Assembly (NCBI RefSeq): GCF_948329825.1
Contig: NZ_CAOJCM010000005.1
Coordinates: forward strand, 124,001-188,000
Reading direction: 5' to 3'
Origin: Paenibacillus sp. JJ-100
GTDB lineage: Bacteria > Bacillota > Bacilli > Paenibacillales > Paenibacillaceae
DNA length: 64,000 nucleotides
How positions within the stretch are numbered: the first letter of the stretch is position 1; each line of letters starts with the position of its first letter. Positions 54,330 to 63,925 of this stretch are shown here, piece after piece. Under the pieces are notes generated by a model. That model was not told the origin of the DNA. It worked only from the letters and a program-made list of their open reading frames with translations, and ran no database searches. The position numbers were made by a program, and so were the translations under genes.

Positions 54330-55082
54330 CTAATCCCTGCCTTGTACGAGGGAATAGAACATATGCTCCAGCGGTGTGTCAGACTCCCCGAACTGCGTGC
54401 GTAATTCATTCAGTGTACCTTGTGCAATTACATGTCCACGATGCAACACAACAAAACGATCACAATAATTTTCAATCGTCGACAAAATATGTGAACTCAG
54501 CAATATGGAAGACCCGGCTGCTTTCATCTCCAACATAAAATCAAGCAGGGAACGAATCCCCAGAGGGTCTAGCCCCAGAAAAGGCTCATCAATAATGTAG
54601 AGAGGCGGGCCCGCTACAAACGCACACATAATCATGACCTTTTGCCGCATCCCTTTGGACAGGTGCGTGGACAGACTTGTGCTTTTCTCATTCATGCGGA
54701 ACAATTTCAGCAGCTTCTCTGTCCGTTGTTTGAAATCTGCCTCGGACACATTATACGCTCTGGCTGTAAACTCTAAGTGTTCCATGACCGTCATTTCATC
54801 ATATAACTCGGGAGATTCCGGGACAAAGGCCATCGCGGATTGATAAATCTGTGCGTCCTCATCCCGCTTTTTCCCCATCACCCGAACCTCTCCCTGCTGG
54901 GGAGTCATCAGGCCAAGAATGTGTTTCATGGTTGTGCTTTTGCCAGCGCCGTTCAGTCCGATTAGTCCGACCATTTCTCCGCGTCCAACCTCCAGATTAA
55001 TGCCATGAAGCACCGGCCGTTTGGCACTATATCCTCCACTAAGCCCGCTGATTTGCAGCACAGGCGATTGAACGTTCTCCAT
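54330..55082 (-). CDS. ecsA: ABC transporter ATPase EcsA
   Basis: 250 residues with Walker A GLNGAGKSTT, signature LSKGMRQK, Walker B LYIIDEPFLGLD and H-loop LSSHIL. Partner of EcsB immediately downstream. It follows the DEAD-box gene by 26 bases on the same strand. An AAAGGGG site lies slightly far (about 11 bases) from ATG 55082. Confidence 0.9.
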   Translation of the reverse strand: MENVQSPVLQISGLSGGYSAKRPVLHGINLEVGRGEMVGLIGLNGAGKSTTMKHILGLMTPQQGEVRVMGKKRDEDAQIYQSAMAFVPESPELYDEMTVMEHLEFTARAYNVSEADFKQRTEKLLKLFRMNEKSTSLSTHLSKGMRQKVMIMCAFVAGPPLYIIDEPFLGLDPLGIRSLLDFMLEMKAAGSSILLSSHILSTIENYCDRFVVLHRGHVIAQGTLNELRTQFGESDTPLEHMFYSLVQGRD

Positions 55083-55108
55083 CTATCGCTGCACCCCTTT
55101 CATCCAAA

Positions 55109-56482
55109 TTATTCCTCAGAGCGCGGTGCTCTGTCTTTACTCCATTTGGGTGCTCCCTTGTTTTTACGATTCTGGTCGCGGTCCGAGCGACTTGCATGAC
55201 CAGATGGCTTACTACCTGCCGATCTCTGCGCTGAAAGGGTCGCCCTTGCACCTGACGTTTTGCCGTTTGAAGCCGGCTTGCGATCACTGGACTTCCCCGG
55301 TTTGCGAGAAAACGAATGTCCTTCCGGGCGAGTATCTGGCCGTGGATCGGCCTCGAGAACTTTGCCACCAAACAGAACACGTTCCTGCAACTCAATGCCA
55401 AGTTCCCGTGCGAATTTACGCATAATGAAAATTTGCGTTTCATCAACGATAGATAATACGATCCCTGAACGCCCCATTCGGCCTGTCCGACCTGCACGGT
55501 GGACGTAATGCTCTGAGTCAAAGGCAGGATCGTAATTGATAACCATTGGCAATCCCTCGATGTCCAGTCCTCTTGCTGCTACTTCGGAAGCAATCAGCAA
55601 TTGGATTTTGCCATTACGGAAGGCAGCCAGTACGTTACTGCGAGTCACTTTGTCAGCATCTCCATACAATGCTGCTGCTGGTAGCCCGAGATGATTCATT
55701 TTTGCCTCAACCTCACCGATGTCTTCTGTTGCATTCACAAAGACAATGGCCCGATCCGGCTTGTATTGTCTGACCAGACGACGAAGCATATCAATCTTGT
55801 TGCGGCTCTCTTCTACAAAGTAATAATGTTCAAGTCCGGCAGCCGTCGCGCGGTCTGGTTCGATCCCGATATGCACAGGTTCTTTCATCTCGCGCTTCGC
55901 AAGTAGCGCTGTATGTTCATCAATTGTAGCGGACAGGAAGATTAACTGACGGTCACGTAGCGCGCTTTTCAACACAAACTCCACGTCGCTTACGCCGCCG
56001 AGCTGAAACACCTGATCTGCTTCATCAATAACAATGGTGGATACATTGTGCATCTTCAGCTTTTTGAGTGTAATCAGTTCCTTCAACCGTCCTGGTGTAC
56101 CCACAACGAGTTCGGGGTGCTCTCGGAGCTTCTCAATCTGACGTTTGACAGCCGCACCACCGATCAGTCCCTGCACACCAATGCCGCGATCCGCACCATA
56201 ACGCTGTGCCTCACGTACAATTTGCATCGCAAGTTCCTGCGTAGGCGCTATGATCAGCTTCTGGGTTCCTTTTATGTCATTCTTAATGGATTGCAACAGA
56301 GGCAACAGATAAGCCAGCGTTTTCCCAGTTCCCGTCTGGGATTTGGACACCACATCTTTACCTTCCAAAATAACCGGAATGGTCTGTGCCTGTACCGGAG
56401 AAGGCTGGTTAATGCCGTGTTGAGCCAGTAACGTCTCCAGATCCTGTGCAATACCTATTGATGCAAAAGTTTGATTCGTCAT
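55109..56482 (-). CDS. DEAD-box RNA helicase
   Basis: ATP-dependent RNA helicase of about 457 residues, acting in ribosome assembly or RNA decay. Motifs in order: Q motif (FASIGIAQDLETLL), Walker A AKSQTGTGKTLAYLLP region as SQTGTGKT, DEAD in VIDEADQVF, SAT in FLSATID, and HRAGRTGRMGRSG near the end of the second domain. The last ~70 residues form a basic Ser/Lys/Arg tail, as in cold-induced helicases. ATG at 56482 has AAAGGA eight bases upstream; ATG at 56491 is too close to it. Confidence 0.92.
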   Translation of the reverse strand: MTNQTFASIGIAQDLETLLAQHGINQPSPVQAQTIPVILEGKDVVSKSQTGTGKTLAYLLPLLQSIKNDIKGTQKLIIAPTQELAMQIVREAQRYGADRGIGVQGLIGGAAVKRQIEKLREHPELVVGTPGRLKELITLKKLKMHNVSTIVIDEADQVFQLGGVSDVEFVLKSALRDRQLIFLSATIDEHTALLAKREMKEPVHIGIEPDRATAAGLEHYYFVEESRNKIDMLRRLVRQYKPDRAIVFVNATEDIGEVEAKMNHLGLPAAALYGDADKVTRSNVLAAFRNGKIQLLIASEVAARGLDIEGLPMVINYDPAFDSEHYVHRAGRTGRMGRSGIVLSIVDETQIFIMRKFARELGIELQERVLFGGKVLEADPRPDTRPEGHSFSRKPGKSSDRKPASNGKTSGARATLSAQRSAGSKPSGHASRSDRDQNRKNKGAPKWSKDRAPRSEE

Positions 56483-56662
56483 GTATTCCATCCTTTAAAT
56501 TGATTTCGTAAAAAACATCCTGTCACCACATTACTTTTCATTATATGCCAAAAAAGCCTGCGTACCAAATCTTAATTCAAAATGTTCAATTCAGCAAAAA
56601 AAAAAGAAAAGCCCCTCCAACGGCGCTCTTCTTAATCCGATATATGATGCACTTGTTACATC

Positions 56663-57436
56663 CTACTTCTGATTCATTATACTGTGTGTCAGTCGATCAG
56701 CAAGCCGTGGGAATAACTGGTACAACCACATACCAGCTGATGCAATCCGCGGTAGATTCACTTCTTCTTTGCGTCTCTTCATAGCTCGGATCATGTGGCC
56801 TGCTACTTTTTGTGGTGTCAGCATCATCCAGCGCACATTGTTTACATAATGTCCCGAGGGGTCTGCACGGTCAAAAAACGGAGTATCAATAGGGCCTGGA
56901 TTAATCGTAGTAACGGTAATGCCCGTCTTGCGCAGTTCTTGACGCAACGCGTTGCTGAATCCGATTACCGCATGCTTCGTGGCCGTGTAAGAAGCTGATT
57001 TGGCCGTCCCAATCTTACCAGCCATCGAAGCAACGTTTATAATCTGGCCTTTGCCCCGTTCCAGCATCTGTGGAAGAACTGCTTTGGTGCACCGGACTAT
57101 TCCCATATAATTCACGTCCATCATCTCGTCAAATTCCTGCACGGACATGTCTGTCATCGCGGCAAATTTTCCGTAACCGGCATTATTGAGTAGGATATCG
57201 ATTCGTCCGTATTTATGTAACATCGCGTCTACAGCCGTCTGAACCTGCTCACTGTCTGTAACATCCAGTGTAAGCAGCTCATGCTGTCCCTGTAGTGAAG
57301 CACCAATCTGTTCCAGCTTGTCCGACGAACGAGCAGCTAGAATGGGGATAGCACCTTCTTCAATCAGCATTTGCGCACAAAGCGCACCAATTCCGCTCGA
57401 TGCTCCTGTTATAAAAACAACCTGATCTTTCAGCAT
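56663..57436 (-). CDS. short-chain dehydrogenase/reductase
   Basis: Classical SDR of 257 residues. Cofactor motif TGASSGIGALCAQ, NNAGYGKFA, catalytic Ser in INVASMAG and Y-x-x-x-K in ASYTATKHAV, followed by TTINPGPIDTPFF. NAD or NADP preference and substrate are unknown. GAGG lies before ATG 57436. Confidence 0.9.
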   Translation of the reverse strand: MLKDQVVFITGASSGIGALCAQMLIEEGAIPILAARSSDKLEQIGASLQGQHELLTLDVTDSEQVQTAVDAMLHKYGRIDILLNNAGYGKFAAMTDMSVQEFDEMMDVNYMGIVRCTKAVLPQMLERGKGQIINVASMAGKIGTAKSASYTATKHAVIGFSNALRQELRKTGITVTTINPGPIDTPFFDRADPSGHYVNNVRWMMLTPQKVAGHMIRAMKRRKEEVNLPRIASAGMWLYQLFPRLADRLTHSIMNQK

Positions 57437-57491
57437 GGTTGATGTCCTCCCGTAATAAACACACTGGCCTTGAATGGCCTATGCTTTTATT

Positions 57492-57950
57492 TTACGAGAT
57501 CATCACCTGAATATCCATCTCGCCAATTCCATCCATCAACAAAGGAATGCTCAACGCTTTCGTTGCGTTAAGGGTGGTTATATGCTCAGATTGCATCACT
57601 TGCGGTGGAGTAATATCCACGACGACGCCCTGATTAGACAAAATTGTACTTGCATTACCGCTGATCATATTACCCAGTTCCGAAATTGCACTTTTACTCA
57701 TTTCGTCCAACTCTGTAATCACAAAACCACCCATCATGGCCGAAACAATTTTCAAAGCAACCGATTCTTGTATACCAAAAACAATATTTCCGCTCAACTG
57801 TCCAGTCATCCCAATCACGATCCAGACATGGTCAGCAATGTACTCAACATTCTTCACGCCAAGACTCCCGGTGGAAGGCGAAACCTGGATGAGCTGTTCA
57901 AATACGTTACGTGCCGATTCCAGGAATGGATTGATCACTTCCGCTTTCAC
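57492..57950 (-). CDS. CheX-like chemotaxis phosphatase
   Basis: 152-residue CheX/CheC-type protein that dephosphorylates CheY-P. The phosphatase motif E-x-x-N is seen in SAISELGNMISGNAST, and the fold continues with VDITPPQVMQ. It stands alone, with no other chemotaxis gene nearby. GAGGAC precedes the ATG. Upstream TATAAT on the minus strand (58015-58020) is a possible -10, without a good -35. Confidence 0.82.
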   Translation of the reverse strand: MKAEVINPFLESARNVFEQLIQVSPSTGSLGVKNVEYIADHVWIVIGMTGQLSGNIVFGIQESVALKIVSAMMGGFVITELDEMSKSAISELGNMISGNASTILSNQGVVVDITPPQVMQSEHITTLNATKALSIPLLMDGIGEMDIQVMIS

Positions 57951-58280
57951 TGTCTATGTCCTCCTCACACTGGGTTATTGGTCACATACCAAAAGTCCCA
58001 TATTCAATGATTTAATTATACTTTATCACGTACGAGAATTCATTAAAAAACTAGAAAATAATGTGTACTATAATTTATCGTCATTCGAATAGCAATTGTT
58101 TATAGCTGATCTGATCTGCATTTCACTTCTTTGGAAAAATATTTTTGATCTAAACGAGAGATCAGAAGATAGGGACTTTTATACTATCTTTTTTGTACAC
58201 GTTCAACTTTTTTGAAACAATAAACCATCTCATATTTATCAGTCCGTCGACCTACTCAAAATATGATCTATCTGCCTTCA

Positions 58281-58309
58281 TTGCTCTAGTGTCCGTAATC
58301 ACCTATAAT
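58281..58309 (+). promoter_or_regulatory. sigma-A-type promoter of LysR gene
   Basis: TTGCTC (58281-58286) and TATAAT (58304-58309) are separated by 17 bases, about 87 bases before the LysR start at 58396. The rest of the 445-base divergent gap 57951-58395 shows no gene. Confidence 0.6.
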
Positions 58310-58395
58310 TTATAGATAAGAGAAACTGTACACGTCACGGAATTCTACGCATGACACATGACATACAGAGGATATTTGCTGCAAGGAGGCCGTAT

Positions 58396-59298
58396 ATGAA
58401 CATCAGCCAATTGGAAACGCTAATTACCATTTCCAAAACAATGAGTTTTCGTAAAGCGGGTGAACTTCTTAACCTGACCCAGCCGGCTGTTTCGGCCCAG
58501 ATCAAAAGCCTAGAAGACGAATTCAACACCGTTCTTGTGGATCGGAATCAACCTGTAACTCTCACAGATCGCGGACAGGTTTTTCTGGAACATGCTGAGC
58601 GGATGCTCGACATCGTGGATGAATTAAAACAAAAGCTGTCTGACTTGGATGAAACACCGCAAGGACGCATTGTACTTGGTACCACCACATCCATAGCAAT
58701 CCAGATTCTACCGAGGGTTCTTTCGTACTTTCAGGATCAATTTCCACTCATCAAAACGAGTATCCAATCGCTTCCTTCTTCCCAAATTTATACCCAGGTC
58801 GAGAACGGTATCGTGGACATTGGAATCGGATACCTCACGGAGCGGAACCCTAATCTCAGTACATCGGTTTTGTATTACGACACCTTCGAACTGGTTGTAT
58901 CTCCTTCCCATCCACTGGCGAAGAAAAAACATGCGGCAGTTGACGTACTGCGGAGCACACCACTCATTCTACTGTCACCAGATACGGTCGGACGCAGGTT
59001 TACAGAAGCTGTATTCAAAAAGTATAACATTGAGCCCAATGTCGTCATGGAATTGTCGAGCAGTGAAGAAGTGAAACGAATGGTGGAGATCGACCTTGGT
59101 GCTGCGATTATCTCCAAACAATCCGTAGCACAGGAATTACGGCAGGGTACATTGCGCATGATTCCTTTAAGTGAACTGGAGGTCAGTCATCCTGTAGGTG
59201 TCATCTACAAATCCAGTCGTTACCTCAACTCAGCGATGCATCAATTTTTGAGTGATCTCAAGGGTATGCCAGAAACACAATTTATTAGCTCGGAATAA
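58396..59298 (+). CDS. LysR-type transcriptional regulator
   Basis: About 300 residues: HTH (SFRKAGELLNLTQPAVSAQIKSLED) and an inducer-binding domain (RIVLGTTTSIAIQILPRVLSYF, VVSPSHPLAKKKHA). ATG at 58396 has AAGGAGG six bases upstream; a longer frame from 58351 is not needed. Targets are unknown; it is followed by a histidinol-phosphatase gene 31 bases away, so both may be cotranscribed. Confidence 0.88.
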   Translation: MNISQLETLITISKTMSFRKAGELLNLTQPAVSAQIKSLEDEFNTVLVDRNQPVTLTDRGQVFLEHAERMLDIVDELKQKLSDLDETPQGRIVLGTTTSIAIQILPRVLSYFQDQFPLIKTSIQSLPSSQIYTQVENGIVDIGIGYLTERNPNLSTSVLYYDTFELVVSPSHPLAKKKHAAVDVLRSTPLILLSPDTVGRRFTEAVFKKYNIEPNVVMELSSSEEVKRMVEIDLGAAIISKQSVAQELRQGTLRMIPLSELEVSHPVGVIYKSSRYLNSAMHQFLSDLKGMPETQFISSE

Positions 59299-59329
59299 AA
59301 ATAGATGAGAAGAAAGGGTAGGGATTCCA

Positions 59330-60139
59330 ATGAAATTTGATCTACATACACATCATTTCCGTTGTGGTCATGCGGACGGTAATATTCGGGATTACATCGA
59401 AGCAGGCATTGAGGCGGGGCTTCAGGCCATCGGAATCTCCGATCACACCCCTTACTTTGGCAGTGAACTGGAGCAGGCGTATCCGCGAATTGCGATGGGT
59501 AAATCTGAATTGCAACATTATGTCGCTGAAGTGCTCGCGTTAAAAGAGGAATATGCCGGAAAAATCGATGTCCTGCTCGGTATTGAATCTGACTTCTTTC
59601 CGAAGCATGCTGAACTGTATCGTTCGACGCTGGGACAGTATCCGTTTGACTATATTATTGGTTCTGTTCATCATACAGAGGACGTTAGTATTTTTAATAA
59701 AACCCGCTGGAAGGGACTAAGCTCTGCTCGTAAAATTAAAGTGAAAGAAGGCTACTATGCGTTAATCGCGCAATCAGCTCGCAGCGGCATGTTCCAGATT
59801 CTTGGACATATTGATGCCATGAAAGGTAACTATCCACCATTCTCCGAAATTGTTGCTGACCATGCGATTGACGAAACGCTCCAGGTGATCGCTGATGCGA
59901 ACGTTGCCATCGAAATCAACACTTCAGGCAAAACCAAACTCAGCGGTGGCTGGTACCCATCCGATGCCATCTTGGAACGTGCGAATCATTACGGTGTAAA
60001 AGTTACCTTCGGTTCAGATGCTCATATCCCTGAGCGAGTAGCAGATGAGTTAGACAATGTGCGCACACGTTTGCGAGAGATCGGTTTTTCGGAATGGGTG
60101 TATTTCAAACAAAAAGAGATGCAGATTGTGCCGTTATAG
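59330..60139 (+). CDS. histidinol-phosphatase, PHP family (HisJ/HisK type)
   Basis: 269-residue metal-dependent phosphatase that converts histidinol phosphate to histidinol. The PHP motifs are visible: MKFDLHTHHFRCGHADG with the first metal ligands, GISDHTPYFGSE, GIESDFFPKH, IIGSVHH, ILGHIDAM and TFGSDAHIPERV. No other his genes are near. AGGGTAGGG precedes the ATG. Confidence 0.9.
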   Translation: MKFDLHTHHFRCGHADGNIRDYIEAGIEAGLQAIGISDHTPYFGSELEQAYPRIAMGKSELQHYVAEVLALKEEYAGKIDVLLGIESDFFPKHAELYRSTLGQYPFDYIIGSVHHTEDVSIFNKTRWKGLSSARKIKVKEGYYALIAQSARSGMFQILGHIDAMKGNYPPFSEIVADHAIDETLQVIADANVAIEINTSGKTKLSGGWYPSDAILERANHYGVKVTFGSDAHIPERVADELDNVRTRLREIGFSEWVYFKQKEMQIVPL

Positions 60140-60152
60140 AAGCTATGATAGA

Positions 60153-60195
60153 AAGATCACCCGTGTAGATACGTAGATACATGGTGATCTTTTTC
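60153..60195 (+). terminator. terminator after histidinol-phosphatase gene
   Basis: AAGATCACC and GGTGATCTT form a nine-base stem followed by TTTC. Lies 14 bases after the stop. Confidence 0.8.
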
Positions 60196-60233
60196 TTTTG
60201 CCGTTTCAACAAACATTTTAACCTATCTGCTCA

Positions 60234-60262
60234 AAAAAAATGGACCCGCGATGTGCGGGTCC
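60234..60262 (-). terminator. terminator facing the GNAT gene
   Basis: GGACCCGC (60242-60249) and GCGGGTCC (60255-60262); on the minus strand the stem is followed by eight T. It would end the 61038-60397 transcript. Confidence 0.8.
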
Positions 60263-60396
60263 CAACAGCATAATCTATTATCAAAAAGGGGGTCATGAGA
60301 TAAGTTTACCCCTTGTCTGTTAGAGTTCAATTGCAACAATATTTCAATTGTGTAACAAAAAGCATGAGGAATGTTTCAACCCTGTGTTTCTCTATT

Positions 60397-61038
60397 TTAC
60401 AAAGAAATTCCAGGCTTGTTCGACGCTTGGGTATATACGCTCTTTCTGAAGATGTCATGTTGAAACTGCTCGCGGTACATCCCATACACCTTAACATCCA
60501 TCGAGCATTCAGATGCTACATCTTGCCCTTCGTTCAACCCGTATGATGGAAGTTTGCGTTCATACGTCATGCCCATTTTAAGCAGTACTCGCTCCGAGGA
60601 ACCGTTAGCCTCATAACACCTTGCTTCCACTCTCCATAGATGAAGATCATCAAATCCGAATGTGAGCATGCGGTGAACGGCTTCCGTCGCTACACCTTTA
60701 CCCCAACATGACTTGTTCAGGATGTAACCGATCTGTGCTGTCCCTTTTTGGTCATTCCACTGCTGGAAGGAGGTTATACCGATCACTTGTTCTCCGTCTT
60801 TCCAACAGATGCCGTAATGCAGCGAATCTAACTTGGTACTACTGCTTCGAATCTGATGCAGCAGTTTCCTTGCTCGAATAGGAGCAGGCTGAGTCCCTCG
60901 ATTAACGTAGCGAATGACTTGTGGATCGGATAACAGATCAGATAAAGTGATGTAATCACTCTGGCGTAATGACCTTAGTACAAGACGTTCCGTCCATAAG
61001 GCAGGCAGGCCTTGGATCAGCATGTTTCGGTTAAGCAT
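60397..61038 (-). CDS. GNAT N-acetyltransferase (RimJ/RimL-like)
   Basis: 213-residue acetyl-CoA-dependent acyltransferase. Segments ALWTERLVLRSLRQSDYITL, IGITSFQQWNDQKGTAQIGY and SCWGKGVATEAVHRMLTFGF (acetyl-CoA loop) with RVEARCYEANGSSERVLLKMG. ATG at 61038 has AAAGGAG eight bases upstream, preferred over the open frame to 61083. Substrate unknown. Confidence 0.88.
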   Translation of the reverse strand: MLNRNMLIQGLPALWTERLVLRSLRQSDYITLSDLLSDPQVIRYVNRGTQPAPIRARKLLHQIRSSSTKLDSLHYGICWKDGEQVIGITSFQQWNDQKGTAQIGYILNKSCWGKGVATEAVHRMLTFGFDDLHLWRVEARCYEANGSSERVLLKMGMTYERKLPSYGLNEGQDVASECSMDVKVYGMYREQFQHDIFRKSVYTQASNKPGISL

Positions 61039-61179
61039 GACAATCACTCCTTTGCCTAAACGGTTTTTAGTCCGGTAAGACAAGCATGCTCTATAGATGA
61101 TTCGGCATCATATCACTCATCCGATGACATAAGCTGTAGTATGTCCCCCCATGAATCAGCTTTATACTGTGAAGACATT

Positions 61180-61908
61180 CTATTCCTGCAAACCACGATA
61201 GATCCCCAAACGGATCTCACGTACATAAGCATCAAGTGCTGGGACTTTTGCTCTCTGAGCAATCTGCACTTCATGTTCAATATCGTAAGGAACTCGGACG
61301 AACTGGAGGTTGAATGGCTTCTGGATATCGTCGTTCCGCTCGCCTTCGAGAATGCAATATGAAGCCTGAGGAAGATCAAGCGGATTACCCACACTTCCTG
61401 TATTAAATAACATTTTCCCATCCAGGTATTGTAGAAATGCATTATGCACATCCCCATAACCTACAATATCAGCGACCCCTGTCCCCTCTTTCGCTGGAGG
61501 ATCGAACATTGCCAGTCGCCTGTCCATATCATCCCAAGGCTGCACGCGGTGATATACGCTCTGTGGTGAAGCGTGAACTAGCCTTATCAGTCGGCCACTT
61601 ATTTTAAATTCATAACTGAAGGGAAGACTCGCCAAATAAGCTACTCGCTCTGCGCCCAGTTGTTCTGCTTGCCATGTAAAATCCACGACATCCTGGTTTA
61701 CAGCAACAAGTTCGTCCCAGTTGCCGCGAATGACGACCTCACATACCGATCTGATCTGGTCAACGACTTCCGCTGGTTGCGGCCCCTTACCTACAAGGTC
61801 TCCGAGACAAAAGATTCGGTCCACACCGCGACGTTGAATGTCTTTCCATACAGCTTCCCAGGCAGTCATGTTACCATGAATGTCGGATACAATTGCTATT
61901 CGTTCCAT
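61180..61908 (-). CDS. metallophosphoesterase, small cytoplasmic type
   Basis: 242 residues with the calcineurin-like motifs: IAIVSDIHGNMTAWEAV, FCLGDLVGKGPQPAEVV, IRGNWDELVA and GYGDVHNAF. ATG at 61908 follows GGGGGG by six bases. The substrate cannot be assigned; PrpE-like or phosphodiesterase activity is possible. Confidence 0.87.
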   Translation of the reverse strand: MERIAIVSDIHGNMTAWEAVWKDIQRRGVDRIFCLGDLVGKGPQPAEVVDQIRSVCEVVIRGNWDELVAVNQDVVDFTWQAEQLGAERVAYLASLPFSYEFKISGRLIRLVHASPQSVYHRVQPWDDMDRRLAMFDPPAKEGTGVADIVGYGDVHNAFLQYLDGKMLFNTGSVGNPLDLPQASYCILEGERNDDIQKPFNLQFVRVPYDIEHEVQIAQRAKVPALDAYVREIRLGIYRGLQE

Positions 61909-61969
61909 CTGGTTCCCCCCATTCATGTCCCACATCGTATTTATCAATGCAATTTAATCTTCTTATATC

Positions 61970-62911
61970 TTATTTCGATCTCAAGTGGAGCACCGTAAGC
62001 TCCGGTCTGCACAGAAAGCGAATGGGTAGCTGTGTCATGCCGAACCCCCGATTTACATATACTGGCATCTGGTACGGAGAAGTGTAGTGTAATCCATGTA
62101 TATATTTGCGCGATCCCCGAGGTGTTGTCATCGCTCCAAGCCAGGGAAAACGAACTTGCCCCCCGTGACTGTGACCCGAGAGCTGTAATCCGAAACCGTG
62201 TGGAGCTGCATAATCCGCATAATCCGGTTCATGCACCAGCAGCACCTTCCATATGCTCTCATGTAATCCGTCAACTGCTTTTTCCGGCTCCGGATGGCCT
62301 GTCAGAGCATCATCTAATCCCACTACGGCGATTCGTTCTCCTTCTTCTTCTATAACAACATGTTGATTGCATAGTAACGTAAAGCCCGCTTCACGAAACA
62401 TATTCTGTACATCTTTTTGTTGGCGTCCACGATAGTCATGATTGCCCAAAACAGCAAATTTCCCGTATTTCGCTTCCATGGATGCCAGAACAGGCACACA
62501 TTCACGCATCGGCTCTGCCATTCTCTCTACAATATCTCCAGTAAAGCAGATGAGATCAGGATGCTGCTCCTCAACCCGTACCGACAACTTCCTTAATTCT
62601 TTTACCCCGGTATGAAAACCTAGATGCACATCGCTGAAATGAACAATCCGCAATCCGTCAAACGTTTTTGGAAATAAAGGAAGATCAAGATCTACGTGAT
62701 TGATTTGCAATCGTCTTGGCTCCCACAGAGCGTACCCCAACGTCAATACACTAGCCCCTATTGTCATTAATATTTTTCGTAATTGAACCATTCGACGAGA
62801 AGGGTCATGATCCTTTTCTTCACCAGGAAAAAGAGGTTTTTTCGAATTGTATGTTTTGCTCGGGGGTTGGAACGTTGAGCTACTGTTGTTCGAACGTGGT
62901 GTCTTCCCCAT
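61970..62911 (-). CDS. membrane-anchored metallophosphoesterase (YkuE-like)
   Basis: 313 residues. A Ser/Lys/Pro-rich N-terminus, one hydrophobic segment (ILMTIGASVLTLGYALW), then LRIVHFSDVHLGFH, CFTGDIVERM, VLGNHDYRGRQQ and LQLSGHSHGGQVRFPW. This matches the YkuE/LpxH-like group of cell-surface phosphoesterases. AGGAGG lies six bases before ATG 62911. Both metallophosphoesterases here are probably unrelated in substrate. Confidence 0.87.
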   Translation of the reverse strand: MGKTPRSNNSSSTFQPPSKTYNSKKPLFPGEEKDHDPSRRMVQLRKILMTIGASVLTLGYALWEPRRLQINHVDLDLPLFPKTFDGLRIVHFSDVHLGFHTGVKELRKLSVRVEEQHPDLICFTGDIVERMAEPMRECVPVLASMEAKYGKFAVLGNHDYRGRQQKDVQNMFREAGFTLLCNQHVVIEEEGERIAVVGLDDALTGHPEPEKAVDGLHESIWKVLLVHEPDYADYAAPHGFGLQLSGHSHGGQVRFPWLGAMTTPRGSRKYIHGLHYTSPYQMPVYVNRGFGMTQLPIRFLCRPELTVLHLRSK

Positions 62912-63031
62912 CTCTTTCCTCCTCGAATCGTATTACTAAAAAATGAAAAGCTGTGCTCCGTCTATATTCAAGCTTGTAATAATGTAGTATACCATATTCT
63001 GTATCGGATGCCTGGTTCCTTCGGCTGACGA

Positions 63032-63081
63032 CAAAAGAAGCCGTGACCCTGTCAGATACTACACAGGGATCCACGACTTCT
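63032..63081 (-). terminator. terminator after sdhB
   Basis: AAGAAGCCGTGACCCTGT and ACAGGGATCCACGACTTCTT form a long, nearly complete stem; on the minus strand TTTTG follows. It lies 42 bases past the sdhB stop. Confidence 0.75.
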
Positions 63082-63123
63082 TCGATCGGCAGAGTCATCT
63101 CTGCTTATGCGTTACAATTTTGG

Positions 63124-63888
63124 TTATACACCCAGCCAACGTTTGAACATGTGCTTGGTGGTTTGTTTATTCATTTCGGCGATTGAAGTAGTGAGCGGAA
63201 TGCCTTTTGGACATGAACGGACACAGTTCTGCGAGTTACCGCATCCTTCAATACCGCCATCTTCCATCAGTGCTTCCAAACGTTCTTCAGCGTTCATCTC
63301 ACCTGTTGGGTGAGCATTGAACAGACGAACCTGGGATAGAGCAGCCGGCCCAATAAAGTCCGTTTTCTCGTTTACGTTAGGACAAGCCTCGAGGCATACA
63401 CCACATGTCATACACTTGGACAGCTCATAAGCCCATTGACGTTTCTTCTCAGGCATCCTTGGTCCTGGACCAAGGTCATAGGTGCCATCAATTGGAATCC
63501 ACGCTTTAACGCGTTTTAGAGCGTTAAACATCCGTGTACGGTCAATGACCAGGTCACGTACAACCGGGAATGTTTTCATCGGTTCGATACGTACCGGTTG
63601 TTCAAGCTTGTCGATCAAGGCAGCACACGCTTGACGCGGCTTGCCATTAATAATCATGGAGCAAGCACCACATACCTCTTCAAGACAGTTGGATTCCCAG
63701 CATACTGGGGCGATGGACTTGCCATCCTTGTTCACCGGGTTCCGCTGAATCTCCATCAGGGCGCTGATCACGTTCATATTCGGACGGTACGGAAGTTCAA
63801 ACTCTTCAGTATAAGAAGATGACTCCGGGCTGTCTTGACGGGTAATAATAAACTTGACGGTTTTGCTCGCTGTTGCTTGTTCCGCCAT
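63124..63888 (-). CDS. sdhB: succinate dehydrogenase iron-sulfur subunit
   Basis: 254-residue subunit that passes electrons from SdhA to menaquinone at the membrane. All cluster ligands are visible: [2Fe-2S] region NCLEEVCGACSMIINGKPRQAC, [4Fe-4S] CMTCGVCLEACP and [3Fe-4S] CGNSQNCVRSCPKGIP. ATG at 63888 follows GAGGAGGGG. The sdhA stop lies 37 bases upstream and a terminator follows, so sdhB is the last gene of the operon. Confidence 0.96.
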   Translation of the reverse strand: MAEQATASKTVKFIITRQDSPESSSYTEEFELPYRPNMNVISALMEIQRNPVNKDGKSIAPVCWESNCLEEVCGACSMIINGKPRQACAALIDKLEQPVRIEPMKTFPVVRDLVIDRTRMFNALKRVKAWIPIDGTYDLGPGPRMPEKKRQWAYELSKCMTCGVCLEACPNVNEKTDFIGPAALSQVRLFNAHPTGEMNAEERLEALMEDGGIEGCGNSQNCVRSCPKGIPLTTSIAEMNKQTTKHMFKRWLGV

Positions 63889-63925
63889 ATCGTTGTCCCC
63901 TCCTCTGGTGACGATGATTGTATTG